Positions 26,559 through 35,304 of a stretch of DNA of 64,000 nt are shown here, in pieces. Positions within the stretch are counted from its first letter, which is position 1. Every line of letters starts with the position of its first letter. The stretch spans positions 2,418,001 to 2,482,000 of the forward strand of contig OY969108.1 in assembly GCA_963697965.1 (NCBI GenBank). Reading direction: 5' to 3'. Source of the DNA: JAPLJC01 sp963697965 (GTDB taxonomy: Bacteria; Desulfobacterota; Desulfobaccia; Desulfobaccales; 0-14-0-80-60-11). Below the pieces are notes generated by a model. That model saw nothing but the letters and a program-made list of their open reading frames with translations, was not told the DNA's origin and did not search any database. Made by a program: the position numbers and the translations under genes.

Positions 26559-27077
26559 ATGAAAGTCCTTTGGGCCCCATGGCGCATGGATTATATCCTG
26601 GGCGCGGACCAGACCCCGGGCTGCATCTTCTGCCCGGAAAGCGGCGAAGATTTGGCGGCGCGGCTGGTCCTCTTAAGCGGCCGCCTCACCCGCATCATGA
26701 TGAATAAGTACCCATACATCAACGGTCATCTGCTTATCTCACCCCTGCGCCACGTCCCCGGCCTGGATGACCTCACCGGCGAGGAGATGCTGGATCTGAT
26801 GGCCAGGCTCAGGCAATCCCTAACCATCCTGAAGCGGGTGATGCACCCCGACGGCTTCAACGTGGGCCTCAACCTGGGAGTGGTGGCCGGAGCCGGGGTG
26901 GAGGAGCATCTCCATTTTCACGTGGTGCCCCGCTGGAACGGCGACACCAATTTCATTTCGGTATTTGCCGAGGTCCGGGTGATCCCGGAACACTTCCGCC
27001 AGACCTATGAGCGTTTGGCCCCCCACTTTCAGGCCATCTGCGCCGAGGAAGCCGAGGAACATACATGCGTTTCCTGA
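26559..27077 (+). CDS. HIT-family nucleotide hydrolase/phosphorylase
   Basis: A 172-residue histidine-triad protein. The triad is HLHFHVVPRW (HxHxHxx), preceded by GFNVGLNLGVVAGAGVEEH; two N-terminal cysteines (GCIFCPE) could bind zinc. The start MKVLWAPWRMDYI is typical of the Ap4A-phosphorylase-like branch found in anaerobes and actinobacteria. It probably splits dinucleoside polyphosphates or related nucleotides. Its last 13 bases overlap the LapA-like gene. Confidence 0.85.
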   Translation: MKVLWAPWRMDYILGADQTPGCIFCPESGEDLAARLVLLSGRLTRIMMNKYPYINGHLLISPLRHVPGLDDLTGEEMLDLMARLRQSLTILKRVMHPDGFNVGLNLGVVAGAGVEEHLHFHVVPRWNGDTNFISVFAEVRVIPEHFRQTYERLAPHFQAICAEEAEEHTCVS

Positions 27078-27418
27078 GAATAATCTTCACCACCCTTATC
27101 CTCCTCCTGGCCATCGTCTTCATCGTCGAGAACCTGGAGATGCTGCGGCAAACGGTGACCCTGAACCTGGACCTCCATATGGTCAAGTGGGAAACCCCAG
27201 AGGTGCCCCTCTGGGTAATGGTCCTGTTCTGCTTCTTCCTGGGGGTCTTCACCACCGCCCTTTACGGCATCTACGAGGTCATCGCCCAGCGTCAGACCAT
27301 CCGCCAGCTCAGGCGCAATCTGGACATGTTGGCCCAGGAATTGAAGAGCGCCGGCGCCAGGGCCGGGGAGGCTGCCGCGGCTCCCCCGGGGCCCAAGGCG
27401 GGATCCTCCAGCGAATGA
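27065..27418 (+). CDS. LapA-domain membrane protein
   Basis: A 117-residue protein with two membrane helices (about 5-22 and 50-75) and a charged C-terminal coiled coil (QRQTIRQLRRNLDMLAQEL), the plan of LapA/DUF1049 lipopolysaccharide-assembly proteins. The conserved N-terminal VENLEMLRQTVTLNL is visible. It overlaps the HIT gene and precedes mutS by 75 bases. Its role is inferred from the family. Confidence 0.75.
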   Translation: MRFLRIIFTTLILLLAIVFIVENLEMLRQTVTLNLDLHMVKWETPEVPLWVMVLFCFFLGVFTTALYGIYEVIAQRQTIRQLRRNLDMLAQELKSAGARAGEAAAAPPGPKAGSSSE

Positions 27419-27493
27419 TGGCCAGGGCTCCCCATCTCTCCGGAGACCGGGGCGCCCCTGAGGCATGATTCCCGCTCTCGCTGCACGCGAGCC

Positions 27494-30046
27494 ATGATGG
27501 CCGACTCCCCCCCGGATAAAATCACCCCCATGTTGCGGCAGTATCTGGACCTCAAGTCCCGCTACGCCGACGCCCTGCTCCTTTTTCAGATGGGGGATTT
27601 CTACGAGACCTTTTTCGAGGACGCGGAAAAGGCCGCGGCGGCCCTGAACATCGCCCTCACCTCCAGGAGCCGGGCCGACGCCGAGCGCATTCCCATGGCC
27701 GGTTTCCCCATCCATGCCGCCGAGAGTTACATCGGCCGGCTGCTGGAGGCGGGCTTCAAGGTGGTGGTCTGCGAGCAGACCGAGGACCCGGCCCAGGCCC
27801 GGGGACTGGTACGCCGGGAGGTGACCCGGGTCCTCACCCGGGGCACCGTGGTGGACCCCGCTGCCCTGGACGCCCGGCGGGACAACTATCTGGCCGCGCT
27901 GAATTTCCAGGGTGATAACTGGGGATTGGCGTACCTTTCGGTCTCCACCGGGGAGTTCCGCCTCACCCAGGGGGAGGGAGCCGACGCCCTGGGGGATGAA
28001 CTCTGGCGGCTGAAGCCGGCCGAACTCATCGTCCCCGAAGGCCCCGACCCGGCCCTGCTGCCCGCGGCCCTGGCCTCCTTCGATACCCCGCCCACCCGCC
28101 GGGCCCTCAGCCGCCACGCCTTCGACCCGGAAACCGCCCGGCGGGAGCTGGGCCGGGCCCTGGGCACCCTGTTCCTGGACGGCTTCGGGGTGGAGGACCA
28201 GTCCCTGGGGGTGGGTGCGGCGGGAGCCATCCTCCGCTATCTGAGCGACTCCCACACCCCGCAGCTGCCCCACCTGGAGCGGCTCATCCCCTATCGCCGG
28301 GACGACTACCTGGGACTGGACGAAGCCACCCTGCGCCACCTGGAGATCTTCGAAACCCAACGCAGCCGCTCCCGCCAGGGGTCCCTGCTGGACGCCCTGG
28401 ACGCAACCGTCACCCCCATGGGGGCCCGGCTGCTGGGGCGCTGGCTCCGCTACCCGCTGCAGGAGCCAATCGCCATCGAATCCCGCCTGGACGGCGTGGA
28501 GTTTTTCTTGAGCGTCAGCCTGCTGCGGCCCCGCCTGCGCCAGGTCCTCAAGGGCCTGGGGGACCTGGAGCGCCTCACCGCCCGGGTGGCCCTGGAGCAG
28601 GCCACCCCCCGGGAGGTGGCCGCCATCAATCAGGTCCTGGAAAAAATACCGCAGCTTCAGCATTTGTTCCCCGCTGAACTGGCCGCCTCCTCCTCTCTCG
28701 TGGCGGAGGCGGCGGCCGCTCTGGACCCGCTGCCCGACCTGCGGGAACTGATCAGCCGGGCCTTGGTGGACGACCCGCCCCTCAGTCTGAAGGAGGGCGG
28801 CATCATCCGGGAGGGCTACGACCCGGAGCTGGATGAACTCATCCTTCTCAGCCGGGAGGGCAAGGACTGGATCGCCCGCCTGGAGGCCCAGGAACGGGCC
28901 GCCACCGGCATCAACAACCTCAAGGTGCGCTATAACAAGGTCTTCGGCTACTATCTGGAGATTTCCAAGGCCAACCTGCACCTGGCGCCGCCCCACTACC
29001 TGCGCAAGCAGACCCTGGTGAACGCCGAGCGCTTCATCACCGCCGACCTTAAAGACTACGAGTCCCGGATCTTTGGGGCCGAAGAGGCTCGCAGCAAACG
29101 GGAGGCGGAGCTTTTCCAGGACTTGCGGAAGCGCCTGGGCCGGGAGGTCCCCCGCCTCAAGCAGGTGGCCCGGGCCTTGGAAATCCTGGACGTCCTGGCC
29201 GCCCTGGCGGAACTGGCGGCGCGGCACCGTTACTGCCGCCCCCGGCTGACCGCCGCGCCGCTGCTGGCGATCAAGGGCGGGCGCCACCCGGTGATCGAGC
29301 GCCTGCTGCCCGCCGGCGCCTTTGTCCCCAACGACCTCACCCTGGACCGGGAGGCTCAGGTGCTCATCGTCACCGGGCCCAACATGTCGGGGAAATCGAC
29401 CATCCTGCGCCAGGTGGCCCTCATCGTGCTGCTGGCCCATCTCGGGAGCTTCGTGCCGGCCCAGGAGGCCACCATCGGCCTGACGGACCGCATCTTCACC
29501 CGGGTGGGGGCGGTGGACGACATCGGCCGGGGCCAGAGCACCTTCCTGGTGGAGATGCACGAAACCGCCCGCATCCTCCACCAGGCCACCCCCCGCAGCC
29601 TGGTGATCCTGGACGAGATCGGCCGGGGCACCTCCACCTTCGACGGCCTCTCCCTGGCCTGGGCCGTGGCGGAGCACCTCCACGACCTGGAGGGCGTCGG
29701 CGTCAAGACCCTGTTCGCCACCCACTACCAGGAACTCACCGAACTGACCCGGCTGAAACCTAGGGTGCGGAATTTCCAGGTGCTGGTGGCGGAGTCCGGC
29801 GGCGACATCGTCTTTCTGCACCAACTGGCGCCTGGGGCCGCGCCCCAGAGCTACGGCATCGAGGTGGCGAAACTGGCCGGGGTGCCCCAGGAGGTGGTGG
29901 ACCGGGCCCGGGAGGTCCTGGAAAACCTGGAGGCCGGCAGCCTCGACCCCACGGGCCTGCCCCGCCTGGCCCGCTCCCGGCGCCGCCCGGCCCGGGAAGG
30001 GGAAACGCCCCAGTTGCAACTGTTCGGTTATAAACCCGATTCTTGA
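27494..30046 (+). CDS. mutS: DNA mismatch repair protein MutS
   Basis: An 850-residue MutS of normal length. The mismatch-reading motif is GDFYETF (the Phe-x-Glu of domain I), the clamp and lever helices follow, and the ATPase shows TGPNMSGKSTILRQ (Walker A), VDDIGRGQSTFLVEM, ILDEIGRGTSTFDG (Walker B) and FATHYQEL. The C-terminus ends QLQLFGYKPDS, a clear beta-clamp-binding motif. It recognises mispairs in DNA and recruits MutL. It is the third gene of the HIT-lapA-mutS unit. Confidence 0.97.
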   Translation: MMADSPPDKITPMLRQYLDLKSRYADALLLFQMGDFYETFFEDAEKAAAALNIALTSRSRADAERIPMAGFPIHAAESYIGRLLEAGFKVVVCEQTEDPAQARGLVRREVTRVLTRGTVVDPAALDARRDNYLAALNFQGDNWGLAYLSVSTGEFRLTQGEGADALGDELWRLKPAELIVPEGPDPALLPAALASFDTPPTRRALSRHAFDPETARRELGRALGTLFLDGFGVEDQSLGVGAAGAILRYLSDSHTPQLPHLERLIPYRRDDYLGLDEATLRHLEIFETQRSRSRQGSLLDALDATVTPMGARLLGRWLRYPLQEPIAIESRLDGVEFFLSVSLLRPRLRQVLKGLGDLERLTARVALEQATPREVAAINQVLEKIPQLQHLFPAELAASSSLVAEAAAALDPLPDLRELISRALVDDPPLSLKEGGIIREGYDPELDELILLSREGKDWIARLEAQERAATGINNLKVRYNKVFGYYLEISKANLHLAPPHYLRKQTLVNAERFITADLKDYESRIFGAEEARSKREAELFQDLRKRLGREVPRLKQVARALEILDVLAALAELAARHRYCRPRLTAAPLLAIKGGRHPVIERLLPAGAFVPNDLTLDREAQVLIVTGPNMSGKSTILRQVALIVLLAHLGSFVPAQEATIGLTDRIFTRVGAVDDIGRGQSTFLVEMHETARILHQATPRSLVILDEIGRGTSTFDGLSLAWAVAEHLHDLEGVGVKTLFATHYQELTELTRLKPRVRNFQVLVAESGGDIVFLHQLAPGAAPQSYGIEVAKLAGVPQEVVDRAREVLENLEAGSLDPTGLPRLARSRRRPAREGETPQLQLFGYKPDS

Positions 30047-30373
<327 letters not shown>

Positions 30374-30404
30374 TTGACAAAAGCCCCGATTTTTACGAGA
30401 AAAT
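30374..30404 (+). promoter_or_regulatory. promoter of the tRNA-Gly/tRNA-Cys pair
   Basis: TTGACA at 30374-30379 and GAAAAT at 30399-30404, spacing 19. The -35 box is perfect; the -10 box is weak. Confidence 0.5.
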
Positions 30405-30412
30405 ACGGATGA

Positions 30413-30487
30413 GCGGGAATAACTCAGCGGTAGAGTGCGACCTTGCCAAGGTCGAAGTCGCGGGTTCAAATCCCGTTTCCCGCTCCA
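30413..30487 (+). tRNA. tRNA-Gly (GCC)
   Basis: The acceptor arms GCGGGAA and TTCCCGC pair, the anticodon loop reads TTGCCAA, the T loop has GGTTCAAATCC, and CCA is encoded at 30485-30487. Confidence 0.95.
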
Positions 30488-30489
30488 GA

Positions 30490-30564
30490 GGCGGCATAGC
30501 CAAGTGGTAAGGCAACGGTCTGCAAAACCGTTATTCTCCGGTTCGAATCCGGATGCCGCCTCCA
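30490..30564 (+). tRNA. tRNA-Cys (GCA)
   Basis: The acceptor arms GGCGGCA and TGCCGCC pair, the anticodon loop reads CTGCAAA, the T arm is CCGGTTCGAATCCGG, and CCA is encoded at 30562-30564. An AT-rich, island-like region begins right after it. Confidence 0.95.
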
Positions 30565-30753
30565 GTTATTTCAAGGACTTAGCCATTTGACCCTTCCTAA
30601 AATCTGATTTGGGTGCGGTTAGGCACTGGGTGCCGAAAGTTTGGCGGCGCCTTTATCGCGAAAAGTCAACATGTTATCTGTACTCAGAACCCCAATTTTT
30701 TTTAATAATCACAATTTGTGACAAAGGACACCAAATATGTTAGAAAAGATGCC

Positions 30754-30782
30754 TTGATTGTGATATGTAAGGTGCTTATAGT
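30754..30782 (+). promoter_or_regulatory. sigma-70-type promoter of the three-gene cassette
   Basis: TTGATT (30754-30759), 17 bases, TATAGT (30777-30782). Transcription would start near 30789, 22 bases before the ATG at 30811, which supports that start over the longer GTG frame from 30718. Confidence 0.65.
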
Positions 30783-30810
30783 TATTTTATCTGATTTTCA
30801 GGTATCGGAA

Positions 30811-31455
30811 ATGAGTGAACATCCGGAAATCCAAGGCTTGAACATTGTCTTGTTAGGGGACTTCAACCCCAAAATATTTCAGCCTGCGTGGTTTGGGTCA
30901 CAAAACCTTGTTCAAGCATCCGAGGCTGAAGCCGCTAATATAGAAATTTTGAACCCAGAACTTTCAATTTTCAGCTTGGAGTGGTTACAAGTTCAAATTA
31001 CTCGAGATCGATGCACTATGGGAACCATGCAAGAACCATATTATGAAGTGCTACGCGACCTTTGTTTGAGCACATTTAAATTGCTTAAACACACTCCTAT
31101 CCGTATAATGGGTATTAATAGATGGTCGCATTTTCGTAAGAGATCTTTAGAAGATTGGCATGCGCTAGGACATAGATTAGTGCCAAAAGATCTTTGGAAT
31201 AATATCTTGAAAGATCCAGGAATGACAAGTCTGACGGTGCAAGGGAAAAGAGAAGACTGTTTTAAGGGTTATATTAGGGTAACGGTTGAGCCTTCTCTCA
31301 AAATTCCCAATGGAGTTTTTATTCAGGTCAATGATCATTATCAGGCAGATGAACCTATCGAAGGATGCGCAAAAATTATTGACATTTTAGAATCTTCTTT
31401 CGATCACTCAAAAAGTAGGGCTGACATAACAATGCAGGCCATTTTAAGTTGGTGA
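30811..31455 (+). CDS. unknown protein A of the MBL cassette
   Basis: A 214-residue soluble protein I cannot name. Visible features are an N-terminal strand GLNIVLLGDFNPKIFQPAWF, a helix-rich middle and a C-terminal IPNGVFIQVNDHY strand. I have a vague memory of similar FNPxIFxPAWF proteins in other bacteria but no function. The coding sequence is visibly AT-rich compared with mutS upstream. It is followed four bases later by gene B and then by an overlapping MBL gene, so the three products probably act together. A frame from GTG 30718 would add 31 residues but would start upstream of the predicted promoter. Confidence 0.65.
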   Translation: MSEHPEIQGLNIVLLGDFNPKIFQPAWFGSQNLVQASEAEAANIEILNPELSIFSLEWLQVQITRDRCTMGTMQEPYYEVLRDLCLSTFKLLKHTPIRIMGINRWSHFRKRSLEDWHALGHRLVPKDLWNNILKDPGMTSLTVQGKREDCFKGYIRVTVEPSLKIPNGVFIQVNDHYQADEPIEGCAKIIDILESSFDHSKSRADITMQAILSW

Positions 31456-31459
31456 TAAC

Positions 31460-32038
31460 ATGCAAGAGATGGCTGTTTCACATAATATAGACGAAAAGGA
31501 CGATTCTTCACAGAATCGTTCAGAAATCTTTGTAACAAACCCAAAGAGTTTGTTATCTCTCACGAGTAAAGAGATAAATTTTTGTCTCCGAGACCCGGAG
31601 GTTGATCCTCTTTCTCAAATGAGAGAGATGGAACAAATAACCGGACAAAGTATATCTATTGGTAAATTTGTAGCCCCCATTATCGAATTTCCATCGGTTC
31701 AGGTTCATATCAATCGTATGGTTTCATTGCAAAAATGGCAAGGATATGTGCTCAAAGTTTTAGATAATTCTCTCTGGGTGAGGTTGATTGATTTAACCCA
31801 AGACGGTCCCGATGAAGAAGCAGAAATCTCCCTTAAAGAGATTTCTCAGGACGATTTCGAGCTTATTAAACCAGGTGCAATCTTCTATTGGAATATAGGT
31901 TATTTTGACTTTTATTCGGGACAGCGCATACGTTCCTCAGTGATAAGATTTCAGAGAATGCCAGCTTGGAGTGATGAGGAAATAGATGCTGCGCGAGAAC
32001 AAGCTGAGCGATTACAAAATTCCATTCATTGGGAATGA
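31460..32038 (+). CDS. unknown protein B of the MBL cassette
   Basis: A 192-residue, acidic, soluble protein that I do not recognise. A middle segment WQGYVLKVLDNSLWVRLIDL followed by EEAEISLKEIS looks like a small beta-barrel (OB- or PrfA-like), and the C-terminus is a charged helix. It starts four bases after gene A and its stop overlaps the start of the MBL gene as ATGA (32035-32038), so its translation is coupled to that of the metallohydrolase. It could be a specificity or regulatory subunit; that is inference from position alone. Confidence 0.65.
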   Translation: MQEMAVSHNIDEKDDSSQNRSEIFVTNPKSLLSLTSKEINFCLRDPEVDPLSQMREMEQITGQSISIGKFVAPIIEFPSVQVHINRMVSLQKWQGYVLKVLDNSLWVRLIDLTQDGPDEEAEISLKEISQDDFELIKPGAIFYWNIGYFDFYSGQRIRSSVIRFQRMPAWSDEEIDAAREQAERLQNSIHWE

Positions 32039-33162
32039 AAATTCACCCACCCAGGCCAGAAGAAATCGAGGTTTCCCTGTTTGGCCCCGGCTATGGAGAA
32101 AGTGTCCTTCTGCATGTTAGGAGTAACAACTGGATCATTGTAGACTCTTGTATCGACCGGATTTCAAAGGCTCCCCTGCCCCTTGCATACCTCAGCGAGA
32201 TCGGTGTTGACCCCGCTAAAAATGTAAAGCTATTGATCGCTACGCATTGGCATGATGATCATATTCGTGGGCTAAGTCTCATATTAAAAGAATGTGCATC
32301 AACAGAATTTGTGTGCTCTGCCGCAATGGGATCAAGAGAATTCGAAACGTTAGTTTCTGCTTATCGTAGGCGCTCAATGATGGTTAGCACAGGTGTAAAG
32401 GAATTTCACGAAATATTAAATATATTAGAAGAGCGTAGTAACAAACAGCCACCTATTTATCCCAGGCTTGCAATCGCAGATAGGCTCCTATGGTGCTCAA
32501 AGTCTAGCCCCGGCGAAACAGGTTATTCTTGCGAGATTCATTCTTTATCGCCTTCCGATCCTTCAGTTATTAAATCTAAACTAGAAATCGATAACCTTAT
32601 TCCTGTAAGTGGAGAAACAAAAAGAAGGGTCCCCGTAATAGGGCCGAATCATGCCGCAGTAGTTTTATTGGTCAGAATCGGGGATGATCAAATTTTGCTA
32701 GGGTCTGACCTTGAGGAATTAGGAGATGCTGGAAGGGGTTGGTCAGCAATCATTTCCTCTCAGACGCGCCCCCAAGGGAAAGCCTCTTTTTTTAAAATCC
32801 CGCATCACGGGTCTGCCAATGCAGATCACCCTGAAATCTGGTTAAGATTATTGGAGCCAGAACCTTTGTCGGTTTTAACTCCATTTTCTGTTGGAAACGT
32901 CGTTTTGCCTACCAGAGGTGATGCAACCCGAATTTGTAACAATACTACCAATGCCTTCTCGACAGGGGTTCCAGGGCATAAAATAACTAAAGGAAGGGAC
33001 CCAATGGTTGAAAAACAATTACGGGAAATGGGTCAAAAAATAAGGCAAGTACCTTTTCAGATGGGGCAAGTGCGCGCCCGAGGCTCTCAAGTTAACGGCA
33101 AGATCAGTTGGAGAGTTGAATTATTAAGAGGTGCGCTGCCTCTAAAAGAGGTCCACCGATAA
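32035..33162 (+). CDS. ComEC/Rec2-like metallo-beta-lactamase-fold hydrolase
   Basis: A 375-residue soluble MBL-fold protein. The metal motif THWHDDHIRG gives His 71, His 73, Asp 75 and His 76; LLGSDLEELG supplies the bridging Asp and FKIPHHGSANA a further His pair, the signature of the ComEC/Rec2 C-terminal nuclease-like family. No membrane helices are present, unlike ComEC. Such stand-alone proteins are thought to be nucleases or phosphodiesterases. It is the last gene of a three-gene unit in an AT-rich region beside tRNA genes, a typical setting for defence modules. Confidence 0.75.
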   Translation: MKIHPPRPEEIEVSLFGPGYGESVLLHVRSNNWIIVDSCIDRISKAPLPLAYLSEIGVDPAKNVKLLIATHWHDDHIRGLSLILKECASTEFVCSAAMGSREFETLVSAYRRRSMMVSTGVKEFHEILNILEERSNKQPPIYPRLAIADRLLWCSKSSPGETGYSCEIHSLSPSDPSVIKSKLEIDNLIPVSGETKRRVPVIGPNHAAVVLLVRIGDDQILLGSDLEELGDAGRGWSAIISSQTRPQGKASFFKIPHHGSANADHPEIWLRLLEPEPLSVLTPFSVGNVVLPTRGDATRICNNTTNAFSTGVPGHKITKGRDPMVEKQLREMGQKIRQVPFQMGQVRARGSQVNGKISWRVELLRGALPLKEVHR

Positions 33163-33225
33163 TAGGGGCGACATGGATTAATGACACCGACCTAAGTGCA
33201 TTCCGTCGTCGTTATTAACCTTCTA

Positions 33226-33248
33226 TCGGCCTTCGGCTACTTTTTTAT
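33226..33248 (+). terminator. weak terminator-like hairpin
   Basis: CGGCCTTCGGCTA followed by CTTTTTTATC, 64 bases after the MBL gene. The stem is short. Confidence 0.35.
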
Positions 33249-33256
33249 CATGCCCA

Positions 33257-33475
33257 CACCCTGCCCGGCGGCGGGTTGGAGAGGGCGACGCTTTTTCTTT
33301 GCCTTTGGGTCAGTTTTCGTTTATATTTTGCTAACTTAGCCAACGAGCGCCGAAGTCACCCCTGTCCTGGTCCCATTCAGCAGGCGCCGGGAAGGCCCCC
33401 CCGGGCCTGGTTTTTGCGCGCCTCGAACCTAAGGAAAGCTGACTTCTGGCTCCGGAGGTTCCACTCCCGGTAGTG
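33257..33475 (+). repeat. HU-promoter repeat, copy R1
   Basis: A 219-bp copy of a repeat that also occurs at 36679, 44480 and 45773. It contains TTGCCT-N17-TATATT (33299-33327) and CCAACGAGCGCCG, and ends in a fragment matching the 3' end of the DUF4389 genes at 44635 and 45314. The rest of 33163-33669 is non-coding. Confidence 0.8.
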
Positions 33476-33669
33476 TATCCCTCCCAAGGATTTTAGCGAG
33501 TCACCACCCCCCCCATCCTCCAGCTAATTTCACTGCCGCAGCCAGATAAATAAGTAGCCGTTATGAGCCCCTGAGCCGCACTTGGAAGGGCTTTAAATCT
33601 GACCGAATAACCGAATACCGGATAGGATTATCTACCTATCCTTGAGAAATTGACAGGAGGCGCCGGATT

Positions 33670-33807
33670 GTGGTATTCGTTCCTCCGGGGAAGGTCGTTA
33701 AGGCCTATGATCCACCTTACTCAAGAAGCATTAATGTGTCTGATTACATCACGAAAAACCTAGAGGAATGGGTTGAAGAGGCAATCTCAATCCGTAACGA
33801 CTATTAG
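33670..33807 (+). CDS. short ORF upstream of the TIR gene
   Basis: A GTG-started frame of 45 codons (MVFVPPGKVVKAYDPPYSRS at the start, NLEEWVEEAISIRNDY at the end) with an AGGAGG box nine bases upstream. It ends 27 bases before the TIR gene. The helical C-terminus looks like real protein. It could be a small partner of the TIR protein or the decayed end of a larger gene. Confidence 0.4.
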   Translation: MVFVPPGKVVKAYDPPYSRSINVSDYITKNLEEWVEEAISIRNDY

Positions 33808-33833
33808 GGGCAATTAAATCAGAGGAAGAAGAA

Positions 33834-34211
33834 ATGGCTAAGAAGAAGGTGTTCATAAGTTTCGATTTCGATAATGATAAGGCTTCGAAGGAATCTATGA
33901 TCGGCCAAGCGAACCTCCCAGAGTCCCCGTTTGAGGTAAGCGATTTCTCTCTGCAGGAGGCTGCTTCCGAGAGAGATTGGTTAGACAAGGCTCGGGCTGC
34001 AATCGCCAAGTCTGAGGTCTTTATTGTCATGTTAGGACCAAAGACTAAGAAAGCCCCCGGTGTTCTCAAAGAGGTCAAGCTCGCCAATGAACTTAAGAAA
34101 CCAAAGTTCCAGATAATTGGTTATAAGGATGGTTCGGAAGACTGGGGTGTTCCTGATGCGGGCCGTGTCTATCGATGGAATTGGGACAACCTCAAGAAAT
34201 TGTTGGCGTAG
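33834..34211 (+). CDS. ThsB-like TIR-domain protein (MTH538 type)
   Basis: A 125-residue single-domain protein. The first strand KKVFISFDFDND, the helix SERDWLDKARAAIAKSE, the strand VFIVMLGPKTKKAPGVLKEV with a candidate catalytic Glu 80, and the late FQIIGYKDG strand match the MTH538 TIR-like family that includes ThsB of Thoeris. ThsB proteins sense phage infection and make a cyclic ADP-ribose signal. The gene has GAGGAAG before its ATG. It converges on a SLOG-domain gene 66 bases away; SLOG domains bind such signals in ThsA. No SIR2 domain is found in the window. Confidence 0.75.
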   Translation: MAKKKVFISFDFDNDKASKESMIGQANLPESPFEVSDFSLQEAASERDWLDKARAAIAKSEVFIVMLGPKTKKAPGVLKEVKLANELKKPKFQIIGYKDGSEDWGVPDAGRVYRWNWDNLKKLLA

Positions 34212-34277
34212 TAGAGCCCACGGATTGCTGAGTGATTGGGAGGATTCTTTTATAAGAGCATTTTTTTCTTAGGTGCC

Positions 34278-35081
34278 TCATTTTTTATAAGTTAAAATGG
34301 TTGCGTCATTAAGGCAATCTTTCTCCGACACGTCAAGTCGAGCCAGTTCCCGCTTAGCTAATTCAGGGTGGTGAAGTAGGTGGTTAAAAATTATACTTGC
34401 GCAAGAACCCACGTCAGTGGCGGTTTCAAGTTCTCTATCTTTTTGATTTGTCAATCGGTTCTGACGCCACGAGTCCCAAGGCCAGGGTTGCTCCGAAGGC
34501 CAAGATTGCATCCCCACGAGTTTTGCTACCATTCCACCCATTCCTCCGCCGATAAGGAAAGATGCCATTTTCCGGCAACTTGCATATTTGAGTTCCTCTA
34601 AAACGCCTGGATTAATGCCATCATTCGAGTGAACTTTGCCACCTACCGCAATCATTACGTTCATCTGCTGGAGGAGATGAAGTCGCATTAAACTGAGACT
34701 TCTATTTCTTGTGTCAACAATCTCAGGTCCCCCTTCTCCAATTTGTTTAGTAACTATAATCTCTGCAATTTCCGGCCAAGATAATATATCTCGAAAATCA
34801 GGACGATTGGCCCAAAGTTCAGAAATTACCAAGGTAACTACTTTTCCGGAACCAGGTGGAGCCTGATGTTTTGCTTGGTCTAAAATAATAGGGGTGAAAG
34901 TGGGGTGGAAGCCATGCACAATCCGGCCACCATATTTAATCACCAGACCGGTAAATACAGCTACGAATTCTATGATTGCACGATCCATGGCAGGCTCGGT
35001 CCCTTCGCTCCATTCGGGAACCGCACCGGACAAGCCAATATTGATCCCGCTCAGCGAGCCTTCTAAGTCTTTCAATGCCAT
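34278..35081 (-). CDS. stand-alone SLOG-like (Rossmannoid) protein
   Basis: A 267-residue soluble protein. GINIGLSGAVPEWSE (12-26), YGGRIVHGFHPTFTP (50-64), NVMIAVGGKVH (141-151) and MASFLIGGGMGGMV (172-185) are the nucleotide-binding loops expected of the SLOG superfamily, in which ThsA and several conflict-system sensors bind nucleotide messengers. The C-terminal 80 residues are helical with no effector domain I can name. The ATG at 35081 has GGGGA seven bases upstream and overlaps the stop of a small ORF as TGATG; a longer TTG frame to 35162 exists. It faces the ThsB-like TIR gene. Confidence 0.65.
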   Translation of the reverse strand: MALKDLEGSLSGINIGLSGAVPEWSEGTEPAMDRAIIEFVAVFTGLVIKYGGRIVHGFHPTFTPIILDQAKHQAPPGSGKVVTLVISELWANRPDFRDILSWPEIAEIIVTKQIGEGGPEIVDTRNRSLSLMRLHLLQQMNVMIAVGGKVHSNDGINPGVLEELKYASCRKMASFLIGGGMGGMVAKLVGMQSWPSEQPWPWDSWRQNRLTNQKDRELETATDVGSCASIIFNHLLHHPELAKRELARLDVSEKDCLNDATILTYKK

Positions 35082-35304
35082 CAAGATTTCCCCATAATTG
35101 CTGAATCTGACAGTGCCGATAATTCTTGGTTGTGGAATATAATCAGATTGGCAGCTTTGCAAAGTGTCGACTCAGTTTCGGTTTCACCTATTATGACAAC
35201 CATGAAATAATCACCTCTGATCTCTCAAGCAAGGACAAACCCATCAGTTGGGTTTCCAGTTTGCAAAAGCCCAAATTTTTTCCCTCCGCGTCCTCAAATA
35301 CCAT
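35081..35304 (-). other. two overlapping small ORFs upstream of the SLOG gene
   Basis: On the minus strand one 37-codon frame runs 35304-35191 (starts MVFEDAEGKNLGFCK) and a second, 40 codons, runs 35203-35081 (starts MVVIIGETETEST, with AGAGGTGA nine bases upstream). The second overlaps the first by 13 bases and ends TGATG on the SLOG start. They may be leader peptides coupled to SLOG translation or a frameshifted ancestral gene. Nothing coding is evident between 35305 and 35584. Confidence 0.35.

Noticed and set aside
27029..30019. 996-codon open frame on the minus strand
   Set aside because: It lies exactly antisense to mutS, whose protein has all family motifs; the composition (Gly/Gln/His-rich) is typical of a GC-rich shadow frame.
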